From the NCBI GenBank assembly GCA_025526915.1, contig JAHLKH010000061.1, positions 62,001 through 126,000 of the forward strand: DNA of 64,000 nucleotides, given 5' to 3'. How positions within the stretch are numbered: position 1 is the first letter of the stretch; every line of letters starts with the position of its first letter. The notes below the pieces were generated by a model, which ran no database searches, was not told the origin of the DNA, and saw only the letters and a list, made by a program, of their open reading frames with translations. A program made the translations under genes and the position numbers. Below, piece by piece: positions 24,101 through 34,600 of the stretch. The DNA comes from Entophlyctis helioformis. Its lineage: Eukaryota; Chytridiomycota; Chytridiomycetes; Chytridiales; Chytriomycetaceae.

Positions 24101-27100
24101 CGTCGTCAGGAGTAGCTTCGACAACCTGGAAGGTCGACGGCAAGATCATGACGCCACGCTGCCGCATCAGCGACGGCACGTCGTAGAAGGGGATGCCGTC
24201 TGCAGTGAAGCCTGTTGGTGCAGGCAGCGAGAATCCGCGCGGCACAAAAAAGGGATGCCCCTCAATGTCGAATCCACCGCACTGGTGGCGCTGCTGCGTG
24301 GATTCCACAAGCTTGCCGTCTGCGGGATAGAACCGCGTGCCAATCGTGGTGAGGCCTTGCGGGTATGGCTTGACGCTTGGCTGGCGGCCATAGTACGGCA
24401 TGCCGCGATCGTCGTAGCCGGCAGGCAGCGGCGGCATATTGACCGGAGGCGAAAAGTACGGCTCGCCCTGCGGCGTGTACCCGGCCGGCACAGGAAACGC
24501 AAACGTATTGTCATGCGTTTTGTTAGTCGATCCAGCGCCACCGCTTCCTGCCGGCGATCCCAGGCGGCGAAGCGCCACACCCTCCATAAACGCCTGTCCC
24601 TCGGACACTGTGGCGCCATGCGGCAGACCCGCGTGGGGTGCCTGGCTGCGCACCAGCTCGTCCGACGCCTTGAACCCTGAAAAGTCGAGATCATCATGAT
24701 AGTCGTCATCGAGCACTTCGAGCTGCACGGCGACCCACACAGCCTCGTTGTCGCGCGGACGCACAAAGATGGAGAACTTGGCGCCGATATACAAACCGCC
24801 GGTCTCGTTGGTATCGCGCTGCACGGTGACTGCAGAGAGGTCCTGGTTGATGGACGTCACACGCGTGAGGACGCGCTGCAGCTCGGGCATGTGCGGCTGG
24901 ATGATGTCCAAGATGACCGGCGCATTGAGCGGGAAATCGCCTGGCGAGACAACCGATTTGAGCGTCGGGTCGCGGTTGGGCCAGAGCATAGGATTGCGAT
25001 CGAACGTGTACCCCTGCTCGATGGTGCCGTGGCGAAGGCTGCTACCAGGACGCGAGAGTCCGGGAGGGCTCTGAGTGCCACCACTTGCGACGGCGACGGC
25101 ATTGTTGCCTTGACCCGGCTGGCCGTCTGTGGCCACACCAACCGAGCCTGTCTGGTTGCGCATACTGGCCTGGGTGCCGCGGACACCAAGCGTTTGACGG
25201 CCGTAGATGGGCGAGATGGGATGCGCATTGCGGTCGATGCGCTCAGGATCAAACCCGGGGAACGGGCAGACTGTGCTGAATCCAAACGGGAACCGTCTGG
25301 GCTCAGGAGCAGGCTCGTTGGGATCCGGACGCGCGTCCAAACGAGGCGGCATGCGTGTCGAGCCCATGGGGATCTCGTCCATGTTGGTCCACAGCGCCTT
25401 GTTCTTGAGGATCGTGTGGCGCGTGATGTCGTTTCCAACGCTCATGTTCTGAGCCTCGCGACGCGCAATCTGTGCCATGGGGTCCATGGCGTCAATGAGC
25501 GGATTGGGCGAGTAGGTGTATCCAAACGGGAGAGTGGAGATGCGGCCGGTGCGCTCGTAGAACTCGTAGCGGGACTTTGGCGGGTGCAGATTCTCTGCCC
25601 ACCCCTCGTCCATGAAGAGCGGTGGAATGGTCGTCACGGCTTTGGGCACACCTGGGATGGGCAGGATCGGGCGTGTAAGCGTGACGTTGGACTTGCCGTG
25701 GATGGGCAGGTCCATGAGAATCGACTTGGTGTACGTCAGCGACGAGTTGGCGTCGCAAAAGAAGCCGGGACAGCCAGGAACGGGCAGCAGCTTGGAAATC
25801 GTGCCCGGAACCTGGATCAGCTCGCGGAGCAGCTTGGAGCGCATCGACAGTCTGCACTGCTCCGTGTACTTCCACTGTAGATCGATGGGATGTTTGGAGC
25901 GGTTAGCGGGCTCATCCGGATGTAAGGATTACTCTCTCTTCAGGATCACCAGGACTCGCCTTTGTGAACAGCTCGAGCTCTTCTTCGTACATGTTGATGT
26001 CAAAGTTGACAACTTGCAGCGTCTTGGAGTGCAACAAACCCGTATAAATGGCCTCAATGCCCTGCAGCACGGCGTCTTCGTTTACAATGGGCAGCCAGTT
26101 GCTGAAAGAAAGGGTTGCGTGTTGGTGAATGCAGCGCGAAGAGATAGCTATCGCCATCATGACGACTACTCTCAAGAACCATGAGGGCAGGCAACATACC
26201 TGATGAACTGAATGGCCATTTTCTGGAGCCCGGCGTTTGAAGACCGCATGAGGGGATGCACAAAGTTCTTGAACAGCGCGCCAATGTACTTTTTGTTCAT
26301 CTCGGTGCGCTTCATCTGCATTCCCATCAAAGGCCGGTTAGCACACCAGCACATCGACGTCGGTCACCACTCTGTGCGCACAGGACTCACATCGTTGTTG
26401 AGGATGCCGAGAATGGAAATGACAACGTACATGGGCGGCTCAGTCTGCTGGAGATCGCCAGTACTGCCCTCGACAATCATCTGCCGCTCGATGAACGCCG
26501 TCTCCTGGTAGATCATGTACATGACTAGATCCTCAATGAAGTGCGACTGCCTCTGCGGCACACGGGTAAACTTGCCGATCGCCTGGAACAGATGCACCTT
26601 GAGGTCGGCCAGGTCCGAGCGCGGCTCGTTGGCTTTGCGTTCCGTGTACTGGATCTCGAGAAGTTTCTTGGAGAGCTGCTTGAACGCCGTGAGCATGAGC
26701 TGGTGGTACTCGCGGACGTAGGCAAGAATTGAACCCATCTGGCCGAGGAGGTAGACGGCCTTGAGTCTGTTTTCGCGGCGTTCGTCAGACACGACGATGT
26801 TGACCAGGACGCTCACGAGGTTCTGTTGTGCGGCAAGTGAGCGATGCTGTGTGTCAGTTGGATGGAAAGCGATGCTTGAGAGGCTGTCATGGACATACGA
26901 AACGTGTAAGGTTGTCCACGAGGGTTTCCTTGATGACGGGCAGGGCACGGTTGAGTGCAATCATGGCGACATGGCGCGACACGGACTCTGCCTGCCGCAG
27001 TCCAAGCAGGATGAGTTTCCATCCACGGTTCATGTGGATCTGCAGCGTCATAAAGTCGGCCTCGTCTGTTGCAAGCCACATTCAAATACAGTCAGCCCCG

Positions 27101-28471
27101 ATCCCAGCAAAACAGGCACGACACAACACAACACGACACGACAGTCGTACCCTTTTTGGGAGGATTGCGCAAGCCTTTGGCAATGATCATGAGCATGTGG
27201 CCAACATTGCAGTTTGGCACCGCGTCGAGTGTTAGGTACTCTAGACCAACAGCGCGGCCAAGATGCGCCGTGTCGAGGAGACCAGACGACGGATCAAATG
27301 GCGACGAGGAGGGGCCAGTGGGTGCAACAGCAGCGCCGGCACGATGTCCGATCTGAGTAGCCGTTGTCGACGTTGCTGCTTTTGCAGCTGTGTTTGACGG
27401 TGCAGCCGCCTGAGCTGCACCGGCTGCTTGAGCTGTAGGGCCGACCGTCAAGGACGCACGGGTCAGCTCACTTGCAGCATTGGCAGGTGGCTTGGCATTC
27501 GCGTCAGTCGGCTTGTGAGCGGTAGTGCCAGGACCACTCGCAGCAGCCGGATGAGCAGCAGCAGCGCGGCCAGGAGCATGCGCGTGACGAGCGTCGCCAC
27601 GATTGCCGCCAGCCTTGCGTGACGAGGCCATGATAAACTCGGTCGTCGAGTCAAACGTGCTCCATCCACCGCCGGCAGCCCCCGAGCCATCGGCACTGCT
27701 CAGGCTGGCACCTCCAGAACGGCCGACGCCGGTGCCAAGGCGGCCCTCCTTGTTTGAAACGCCAGCCGGTGTGCCAGCAAGCGCCATCGCGGACGCTTTC
27801 GAGTACTGCATGACATGGTCCCAGAGCGTGACGACGACGGTCTGGAAGTCAAGCTCGACAGGCGCGTTTGGGCCTGACTGGTTGCTGTTCATGATGGAGT
27901 GGAAGAAGCCGCGCATGACGTGGGCACGGAGCATGTCCCACCGGTGACGCACAAGGGCCTTGGCTTTGCGGCGAGACTCTTCGTTGATGAGAGGCACCAG
28001 GACACGGGCACGCGCCGCGGCAACAGCGGCTGCCTGGTCAATGGGCGAGCGCGGCGGCGCGGTGCCGTAGTGTTGCTGGTGCGTGTCAGAGCCTGGCGGC
28101 GGGAGCGTCAGCGGAAACGGCACCGAGACGGTTGGGCCGGAAGTCGAGCCTGTGCCGTGGCCGGCTTGGAGGTCGACACTCATGCGACTTCGGAGCGGCT
28201 GTTGAGGCTTTGCATGGGTCGGTGGCGGTTGGGAGGGATGATGAGGATGGTGTTGCTGGTGCGTGCCAGAGTGCGGCAGAGGCGACGTTGCAGTGGTTGG
28301 CGCAATTGACTTGCGAGGCTGGCGAGACGGCAGCGGCGACGTTGTAAGGCGGTTGCCGTCTGCACCCGTCAGGAGCGTGCCAGCAGGAGGCGCACCACCG
28401 GGGTCTGCGCCTCCTGGTCCTGTGCTGCCAGACACCGAAGATGGCTTGTCAGGAGGCTGGCTGCTGCTCAT
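12158..28471 (-). CDS. Giant ASH-domain axonemal protein (HYDIN/CFAP47/CFAP74/DLEC1-like superfamily)
   Basis: Twenty exons were joined by frame: 28471-27151, 27065-26899, 26822-26391, 26315-26200, 26101-25933, 25874-21848, 21773-18384, 18313-15674, 15610-15458, 15388-15175, 15106-15021, 14950-14793, 14733-14469, 14404-14318, 14245-14045, 13985-13815, 13733-12906, 12827-12537, 12453-12328 and 12268-12158. About 4,984 residues result if one missing base is allowed near 21359 and another near 17047. The N-terminus is low complexity, followed by helical ARM-like repeats (exons 2-5) and a WKYTEQCR segment. A five-copy G-[YFL]-x3-G motif follows. The rest is a long series of beta-rich ASH/MSP-type modules, recognised by recurring LDFG, IDFG and FGV blocks spaced 100-150 residues apart. 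Such proteins dock on central-pair microtubules of motile cilia. The exact orthologue is not recognised. Introns 11 and 13 start with GC; the donor of intron 7 (GTCGGG) is weak. Confidence 0.75.
24176..24500 (-). repeat. Five tandem copies of a G-[YFL]-x3-G-x-[PR]-[YF]-[YF] peptide motif
   Basis: Inside exon 6 of the giant ASH gene, five units spaced about 20-25 residues apart read AGYTPQGEPYF, AGYDDRGMPYY, QGLTTIGTRFY, GGFDIEGHPFF and TGFTADGIPFY. They form a Pro/Gly/aromatic linker between the N-terminal helical part and the ASH modules. Copies are diverged at DNA level, so this is a protein repeat rather than a recent tandem duplication. Confidence 0.8.
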
Positions 28472-28735
28472 CGTGTCCGTCTGATATTTGCCCTTGAACG
28501 GTTGTTGGCAACACCCTGACCGACGCGTCGAGGTCGCGTCGAGATCCAGTCACCACGCTTGACAAAACTCCGACAATGAGTCTGATGATGCCAATCCATC
28601 GAGTGAAGAAGTCTCTTGCGTGGCGCTTGACCGCCTTTCTCCAAGAATGGCTGTATTTGCAATATCTGGCAAGCCAGCCGAGTGGCTGCAGTGTGCCGAT
28701 CCAAACGATGCATTCGCGCGTACATTAGATTCATT

Positions 28736-30373
28736 CTAGGTGTTCTTTTGATCGCTGGCATCGTTCTCTGGATCCTTGCTGCACTTCAAGTCGGCCTCTT
28801 GGGCGTCATCGGTTAGAGCTTCAAGCTCCAGGTCGGCATTGCCAGACTCTGCGGTTGTGCCGGTCATGCGCGTGGCGTGTGTCTCGTTGGTAGCGGCCGA
28901 CGAGTGCGTGGCTTGCGTGGCATGTGAGGTGTGTGTGGCAGACGACTGGCCACTGGTAAGCGAGCCTGGTGCAGATGTGAGGGAGTCTGTGCCGTTGGAA
29001 ACGAGGCTCAGCATGTGGTTCTTGCGAGAGGCGCGACCATTGCCCGTGCTTCTGCCGCCGCCACCAAAGCCAAAGAGGAAGGCGTTTGCAATGGCAGATC
29101 TGGTGCCGCTGTTGGATGTCGATCCGGTCTGCTGTGATGATACCGTTACTGCTGCAGATGCCGTTGTTGCTGTTGCGACTGTAGTCGGCAGCGGATCGCC
29201 AGCGTCGAATCCACCTCCGCCATACTCGGACGATTCAGTCTCAGACGAGGCCAACGGCGACTGTGCGGCAATCGAGCGAGCCCACCGCGACGACACGTTC
29301 GACATGTTCTGCATTCTCTGCATCAGCCGCCTTCCGAGATCGCTCGCTGTGAATGCTGCTGGTGGCCGCTGCTGCTGCTGCCGTCTTGGTGCCTGTTCTT
29401 GGCCCAGCACCGAGTTTTCCACCTCGGTCACCAAAGGTGTCATGACGACAACGTCGATGACGGTGTGCTCGCCTGGGACGGTCACCATCGATCCAAGGTC
29501 GCCAAGGTCCGCCTCCTGGTCGTCGTCGCCAACTCTGGTGTTCTGGTGGCCTTGTCTGTACTTGCGCACCTTGATGCGGTGCGGCTGTTGCTGCTCACCA
29601 GCACCAGCACCAGCAAACCCACGGCCACGAGGTGCCGCGGTGGTGCGGGTAGGCGCCGACCCATGGTACTTGCGTTGCAGACCGTAGCGTAGCAACTCAC
29701 AAGTGAAGACGATGATGAAGTAGTTGGGCACGCTGCCAATGTTGATGTAGACGGCCTGCTTGCCGAGCTTGGCCTTTGGATCGTTGGTGAGGGTGATGGC
29801 CATGGTCAGGCCGACCCAGATGACGCCCAGGGCGTAGGCGGCTGTGTAGCCGACAAGGTACCCGCGGGTGGCTCGCTTGAAGCGGGTGTGCACAAAGTAC
29901 ACCAGAAGGAACTGAACAACGATGCTGCTGGCGACGGGGAAGATGGCGTTGATGGCCTTGAGGATGAAGATGAAGAGGGCCAGCGACTCGGGCAGGAGGG
30001 CGCTGAAGACGAGGATGATGGCGAAGGGGATGTAGATGAGGAAGCATATCTGCAGGCGGGTGATGACGGTGGTCGACAGGCTGGACATGAACGGCGAGAT
30101 GACCTTGAGGAACTCGAGCTGCGACAGCGTGAACGTGAGGATGCCGCTGTAGTGGCAGACCTGCAGGACGATTTCCGTTGCGGAGCTGTAGACGCCGGGC
30201 ACCTGCAGGTTGAGCTGGTGCAGCGACAGGGCGAGCAGGATGGCGACGCAGGAGATGCGCAGGAACAGCGAGTAGTAGGTGGTGGGCAGGCGCCAGAAGC
30301 GCACAAAGGCGAAGACGCCGACGGCCATCTCGACGACGTACAGCGCCAGGAGGGCGTACAACAGCGGCGTCAT
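28736..30373 (-). CDS. Seven-transmembrane protein with long Ser/Thr-rich tail, unknown family
   Basis: A single open frame of 545 residues starts at the ATG 30373 (MTPLLYALL); the reading frame extends slightly upstream but without an ATG. Seven hydrophobic helices lie within residues 1-225: LLYALLALYVVEM, LRISCVAILLALSL, LQVCHYSGILTF, LQICFLIYIPFAIILV, an Ile/Ala-rich fifth, GYTAAYALGVIW and VPNYFIIVFTCELL. After a basic juxtamembrane stretch the remaining 300 residues are low-complexity Ser/Thr/Gly/Gln, typical of a regulated cytosolic tail. The order fits a GPCR-like receptor or a fungal 7TM family, but no diagnostic motif (DRY, NPxxY) is visible. Unknown function. It sits next to the left junction of the duplication copy A, which begins about 180 bp upstream of its start. 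Confidence 0.65.
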   Translation of the reverse strand: MTPLLYALLALYVVEMAVGVFAFVRFWRLPTTYYSLFLRISCVAILLALSLHQLNLQVPGVYSSATEIVLQVCHYSGILTFTLSQLEFLKVISPFMSSLSTTVITRLQICFLIYIPFAIILVFSALLPESLALFIFILKAINAIFPVASSIVVQFLLVYFVHTRFKRATRGYLVGYTAAYALGVIWVGLTMAITLTNDPKAKLGKQAVYINIGSVPNYFIIVFTCELLRYGLQRKYHGSAPTRTTAAPRGRGFAGAGAGEQQQPHRIKVRKYRQGHQNTRVGDDDQEADLGDLGSMVTVPGEHTVIDVVVMTPLVTEVENSVLGQEQAPRRQQQQRPPAAFTASDLGRRLMQRMQNMSNVSSRWARSIAAQSPLASSETESSEYGGGGFDAGDPLPTTVATATTASAAVTVSSQQTGSTSNSGTRSAIANAFLFGFGGGGRSTGNGRASRKNHMLSLVSNGTDSLTSAPGSLTSGQSSATHTSHATQATHSSAATNETHATRMTGTTAESGNADLELEALTDDAQEADLKCSKDPENDASDQKNT

Positions 30374-30556
30374 TGCTTCAGTCGGTTTGTGCACGAGGAC
30401 CCTCGGCAGTTAAGGAAAGCAAAAATTATCCCGGATGGCGTGGGCATGCTGTGACACAATCCACGCCGCCGCCACCTGGATGCTGCTGCTGCGCCAGGCG
30501 TGGATGCCCTGATGGCTCAGCCTGTGGCTTCCATGGCCCTGGAAATGGGCTGCTCG

Positions 30557-30734
30557 GCAGTCGATCGTCGCCGACAAAGGGCATGGATCGCAGCAGTGGG
30601 TGGGGGCGAGTGGCGGCAGCGTGGCCGGCAACGTGGGCAGCAGCCAAGGCAACCTGGACAGCAGCGGCTCGTCTGCCGCATCGGCCATTCCCGTGGCGCG
30701 AGGACTCGTTGGCAAGAACAAGCACTATGCCTGA
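30557..30734 (+). pseudogene. Truncated 3' end of kinesin-2 (duplication remnant)
   Basis: The segment from TCGATCGTCGCCGACAAAGG to the TGA at 30732-30734 is nearly identical to the last codons of the intact kinesin-2 gene at 58810-58990 (ending VGKNKHYA). The motor and stalk are absent, and a one-base length difference in the G-rich stretch near 30598-30606 breaks the frame relative to the intact gene. It is a non-functional 3' fragment, convergent with the BCL7-like gene. Confidence 0.85.
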
Positions 30735-30786
30735 GTGCGATCGTCTGGCTGCCAGTGTGTGTTGTGTTGATGGTATAAAGAGTCGT

Positions 30787-31438
30787 TCATTGGATGGGAT
30801 CAACCGGCCCTGGCTGTTCTTGTTGCTGTTGCTGTTGCTGTTGCTGCTGTTGTTGGACCTGTGGCGAGTCTTGCATTGCCTGTCCATGCCGCCATGCCAC
30901 GCCAGATCAGCTCAGTGCAGCAGCGTATGCGACACAAGCAGACACACACATACCACATCTGGTTGTGCTTCTTGTGGTTCTGTGGTTCTTGTGGTTCTGT
31001 GGTTCTTGTGGTTGTGTTGTGGCTCAAGAGTCGCTTGGACGGATGCAGATCCAGCCTCGTCTGCTGCATCTGCTGCTTCTGCTGTCGCTGGCTCAACGGA
31101 CATGGCGACATCGGCATCGACAGCAGCAGCCTCGGCAGGCACAGGCGTCGCTCCCTCGTCCTTGAGGCTCGGCATCGCCTTGCCCGGCACTGCACACGCA
31201 TCCGCACAGTCAGCACATACACCGACCACCCACAAGCAGCCAGCCACAACCGCACAGACACACCTCGCACCCACTTGCACACTCGGTAGTGGTTGGGCGG
31301 CGGCTTGGATGTGTTGCTGGGCCGCGCACCGAGTGTGGCGACGATGCTGTTCTGCGGCGACGGCCGGGGAAGCACCCAGCGCTTCTCCCATCCAGCCACC
31401 GGTGCCCAGTACGGCTGCGCTGTGTCCGAGTCGTCCAT
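30787..31438 (-). CDS. BCL7-like protein, copy A
   Basis: Three exons (31438-31264, 31189-30954 and 30879-30787; donors GTGTGT and GTATGT, acceptors CAG) give 167 residues. The N-terminus has the BCL7 layout: GWEKRWV, a loop, then YRVCKWVRVPGK. In metazoan BCL7A/B/C the equivalent WEKKWV and YKWVPV flank a short conserved domain, and the proteins are subunits of BAF (SWI/SNF) remodelling complexes. The rest is Ala/Glu/Asp-rich and ends in a Gln-rich tail. Compared with copy B at 58122-58757 it differs by a few substitutions, a longer minisatellite-encoded segment (about 30962-31015, where B has a QEA repeat) and a longer Gln run. The BCL7 assignment rests on the short motif pair and is moderate. 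It could serve in the same complex as the SWI3 product at 8.4-10.8 kb. Confidence 0.65.
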
Positions 31439-31683
31439 CCTGTCTGGCTGCCTCTGGTCTGTCTGTTCGGCTGTCCTTTGGACTGTCCGTTCGGCTGCCG
31501 TTCGGCTGTCAGTCAGTCGCGCGGCGAGTTGCAAGGAAACCGTCGGACCAGAAACTGCAAGACTGCAAGACTGCGAGACTGGAGGCAAGACTGGCTGTAA
31601 TATGCATGTATTGGCAGGAAAGGGAAACGGGGGATCAGCGACAGGGGCAGAGAGCCGCAGAAAGGAAGCAGGCTGCGCAAGCC

Positions 31684-34600
31684 TCAGGGCGACGGAGAGG
31701 CAGAGGCAGCAGACGGCGCCAACGACGCCGAGCGAGACGGCAGCCGCGACATCCTTGCATTGGACGATGTCACGGAACTCGACATGGACAGCCGCGATCC
31801 ACGGAGCCGCGACTTGGTCTCCAGAGCATCCAGGATCGCCAGTGCCGACGAGATGGGGCCGCTGCTGCTGCGTCGACTTCCCGTGCTGCCGCTGCTCATG
31901 ACGCTCATGCGCGACGATCGCGCCATGGACATGGATGGCTGGTGCCCGCCGTAGCTCATGGGCCGACGTGCCACGCCGCCTGTGCTGTTGCTGTTACTGT
32001 TGCTGTTGCTGTTGCTGCTGGTTGTGCGCGAGAGCGACAGGCTGGTGTAGCCAAGAGCGGCGAGACTGCGAGCGTCGTTCTGGTTGGCGTATGCTTCGTA
32101 TCTCAGCATCTGACTGGCATCATCAGTGGATGTCGGCGAGATCAGGTGGCCGAGTGTGTCGGAACCGGGGAGCTGCGACAAGGCGAGTGGCGGAGTGCCG
32201 CGTGTTGCTGTCGACCGAGATGCTTCCGACGGCTGGATTCCGTGTGTGTTGGACTGCATGGAAGCGATCGAGCTCATTTTGGACAGCCGATCGAGCGAGG
32301 CATAGTCAGAGGACGGCGCGTAAGGCACAAGGTTGGCCGAGAAGAACGTGCTGATGGGGAACGAGGGGTACATGTCCTGATCGTCGTCTTCGTCCGTCTC
32401 GCCGCCGAGCGCGCTGTCTGCTTGTGTGCTCGGCGCGACTGCACCTGGTCAGCGTTTGGCGTTGCCGGCTTTGATGGTCCAGTTGGCTGAACTGGTGGCA
32501 TGGCAGCCGATCTGGGCAGCGAAGCTGTCATCATGGTCATCATGTTGGTCGCCACAGGCGTCGATACGGCCGATCCGGATGGTGTGGTGTCCACGAACAT
32601 GTTGAACATGGATGCCGGACTGCCAGCAGTCGTTGCCGAGCCTGCTGAAGTGAGCACGACTGATGCCCGAATGTTGGCAATTGTTCGAGGCGTGATGGCA
32701 GACTGCGGTGTGGGCAGTGGTAGCTGGTTCTGGATCGGCGCGGGTATTGCCGAGGGCTTGGAAGTGAGCGGCGTTGGTGTAACTGATGCTGTCGTGATCG
32801 GAGTTGTCAGGTCAAGGCCTTCAGGCACAGTCGCAAATGTCGAGATTGGTGGCGGAGGAAGCGCCATCTTGGGCGGTGGTGCACTCGGCAGTTTCATGGA
32901 CGGAGGCGGAGGCGGAGGCGGCAGCGGCTGTTTTGGCGGTGCGTTTGCTGGTGGTGGCATCTGCTGTTGAGGTTGTTGAGACTGTTGAGGCTGCTGAGGC
33001 TGCTGGGGCTGCTGAGGCTGAGTGGATCGATACATCTCCTTGACGCGAGAAGCGAAGCCCTGTCCTGGCCGACCAGGCATCGTCCGAAACGTCTGTTCTG
33101 CACCGTGCTGGGCCTGTCCAGCAGCCGGAATGGGCGGCAATGCAGTCTCTGCGAACCGCGTCCGCATGAGCACGTTCTTGAACGCGCGCAGCCACACAAT
33201 CACATCCGTCTGATCGCGGCACTGAAGCAGCCAGCTGCTGCCACTTCCTTTGCCGCCCTCGTCTTCGCTGGCCGTGGAGTCGATACTGCCGCGGCGGCGG
33301 TCGGTTGGGACATCGTCGACGGCTTCGCTCTGGACCTCCATGACGAATCGGCCCTTGAAGACGCCGTCGTCAAAGAGCGAGACGCGTGAGCGGGACGAGA
33401 GTGCCAGCACGCCGATCGCGCGCTCAGTCTCTTCGTTCGAGCGGAAGGCGTAGAGCGCGTCGGGTGTGAGGATGTAGAACCGCTTGGCTTTGACAGAGAA
33501 CATGCCGCGTGACAGTTTGGTGAGATAGCCAGAGAGAAGACGGCTGCCTGAGACGGATTCGACAGTGTCATAGTGCTTTGCTAGGTTGGCCGACACGCGC
33601 TTGTGCACCAACTGCTGCTGCTGCGGCGGCTGCGGCTGCTGTGGTGGTGGTTGTTGTGGTGGTTGTGGCGACGGTGGAAGCGGCATCTTGGGTGGCCCTT
33701 TCGGCATCGAATGGCTCAAAGGGCCAGGCGGCGAGACTTCCTGCGACATGGACGACCCATAAAGAGTCTCGGGCATTGTCCCACTTTGCGACACTTCTGA
33801 TCGCGCAATGGTGCCATCGTGTTCGGCGCTCAACCTCTGCATGGCTGTGCTCGTGCTCGATTCAGACACCCGACGCCGCCGAACTTGCGTGCCTGTGCTC
33901 GCAATCATTTCGTCGTCCACGCCTAGCAGCTTGGCAGCCTTGGATGCCATCGCCTCACCGTCACCCGCACTAGCCAGACGCGCAAGATCACTGGCATTCT
34001 CATCAGCGCCGTCCGCATAGGCAACCGGGCTCGGGATCTGCGACAGCGGGTTGGACACTGCGGAAGCCATGGCGCTTGGTGGCGGCGACAGATGCGCTGC
34101 AACAGAAGTCTCGTCGACACCGAGAATGCGCGCGGCTTTCGACGTGCTCACAACGCCATCATCTGCCTCGGCCTTCAGCCGCGCAAGGTCGCTGGCATTG
34201 TCATCGCCGCTGTAAGCCGAGAGAGGATTGTCGGCCGGCCCTTGCATCACGACACCTGCCTCGACGCCCAGCAGTTTGGCTGCCTTGCTTAGCGCCATCT
34301 CCTCACTGCTCCGGCCAGCAAGCCGCGCCAGGTCAGACTCGTTTTCCGACTCGATGGACACGACCGAGCTCTGTCTGCTCCGTGCAGGCCCTAGCCCACT
34401 GCCGCTAGTGACGGACGACTGCCGACTGCGAGACTTGCCAGCGCTGCCCTGCTGCAGCAAGTGCAGATTGACCAGATCCAGATCGTCCGTGCTCACGAGA
34501 TTCGTAGTGGACTTGCCCACGCGCGGTTTGCCCTTGAACCCGAGCATCTTGAGCGCCTTCATCGTCACGCTTCCCCTCTTGCTCTTGTCTTTGCGCTGGC

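Larger units (their letters stand above)
30557..32340. repeat. Segmental duplication copy A (inverted relative to 57249-58991)
   Basis: This interval matches 57249-58991 in reverse orientation, with close but not perfect identity (scattered substitutions and repeat-length changes). It contains, reading on the minus strand, the C-terminal Ser-rich part of the LGVD-repeat gene, the BCL7-like gene, and on the plus strand the last part of a kinesin-2 gene. Similarity stops near 30557 in the kinesin tail and near 32340 in the LGVD-repeat gene. The LGVD-repeat gene continues intact beyond this end; the kinesin does not. Confidence 0.88.
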
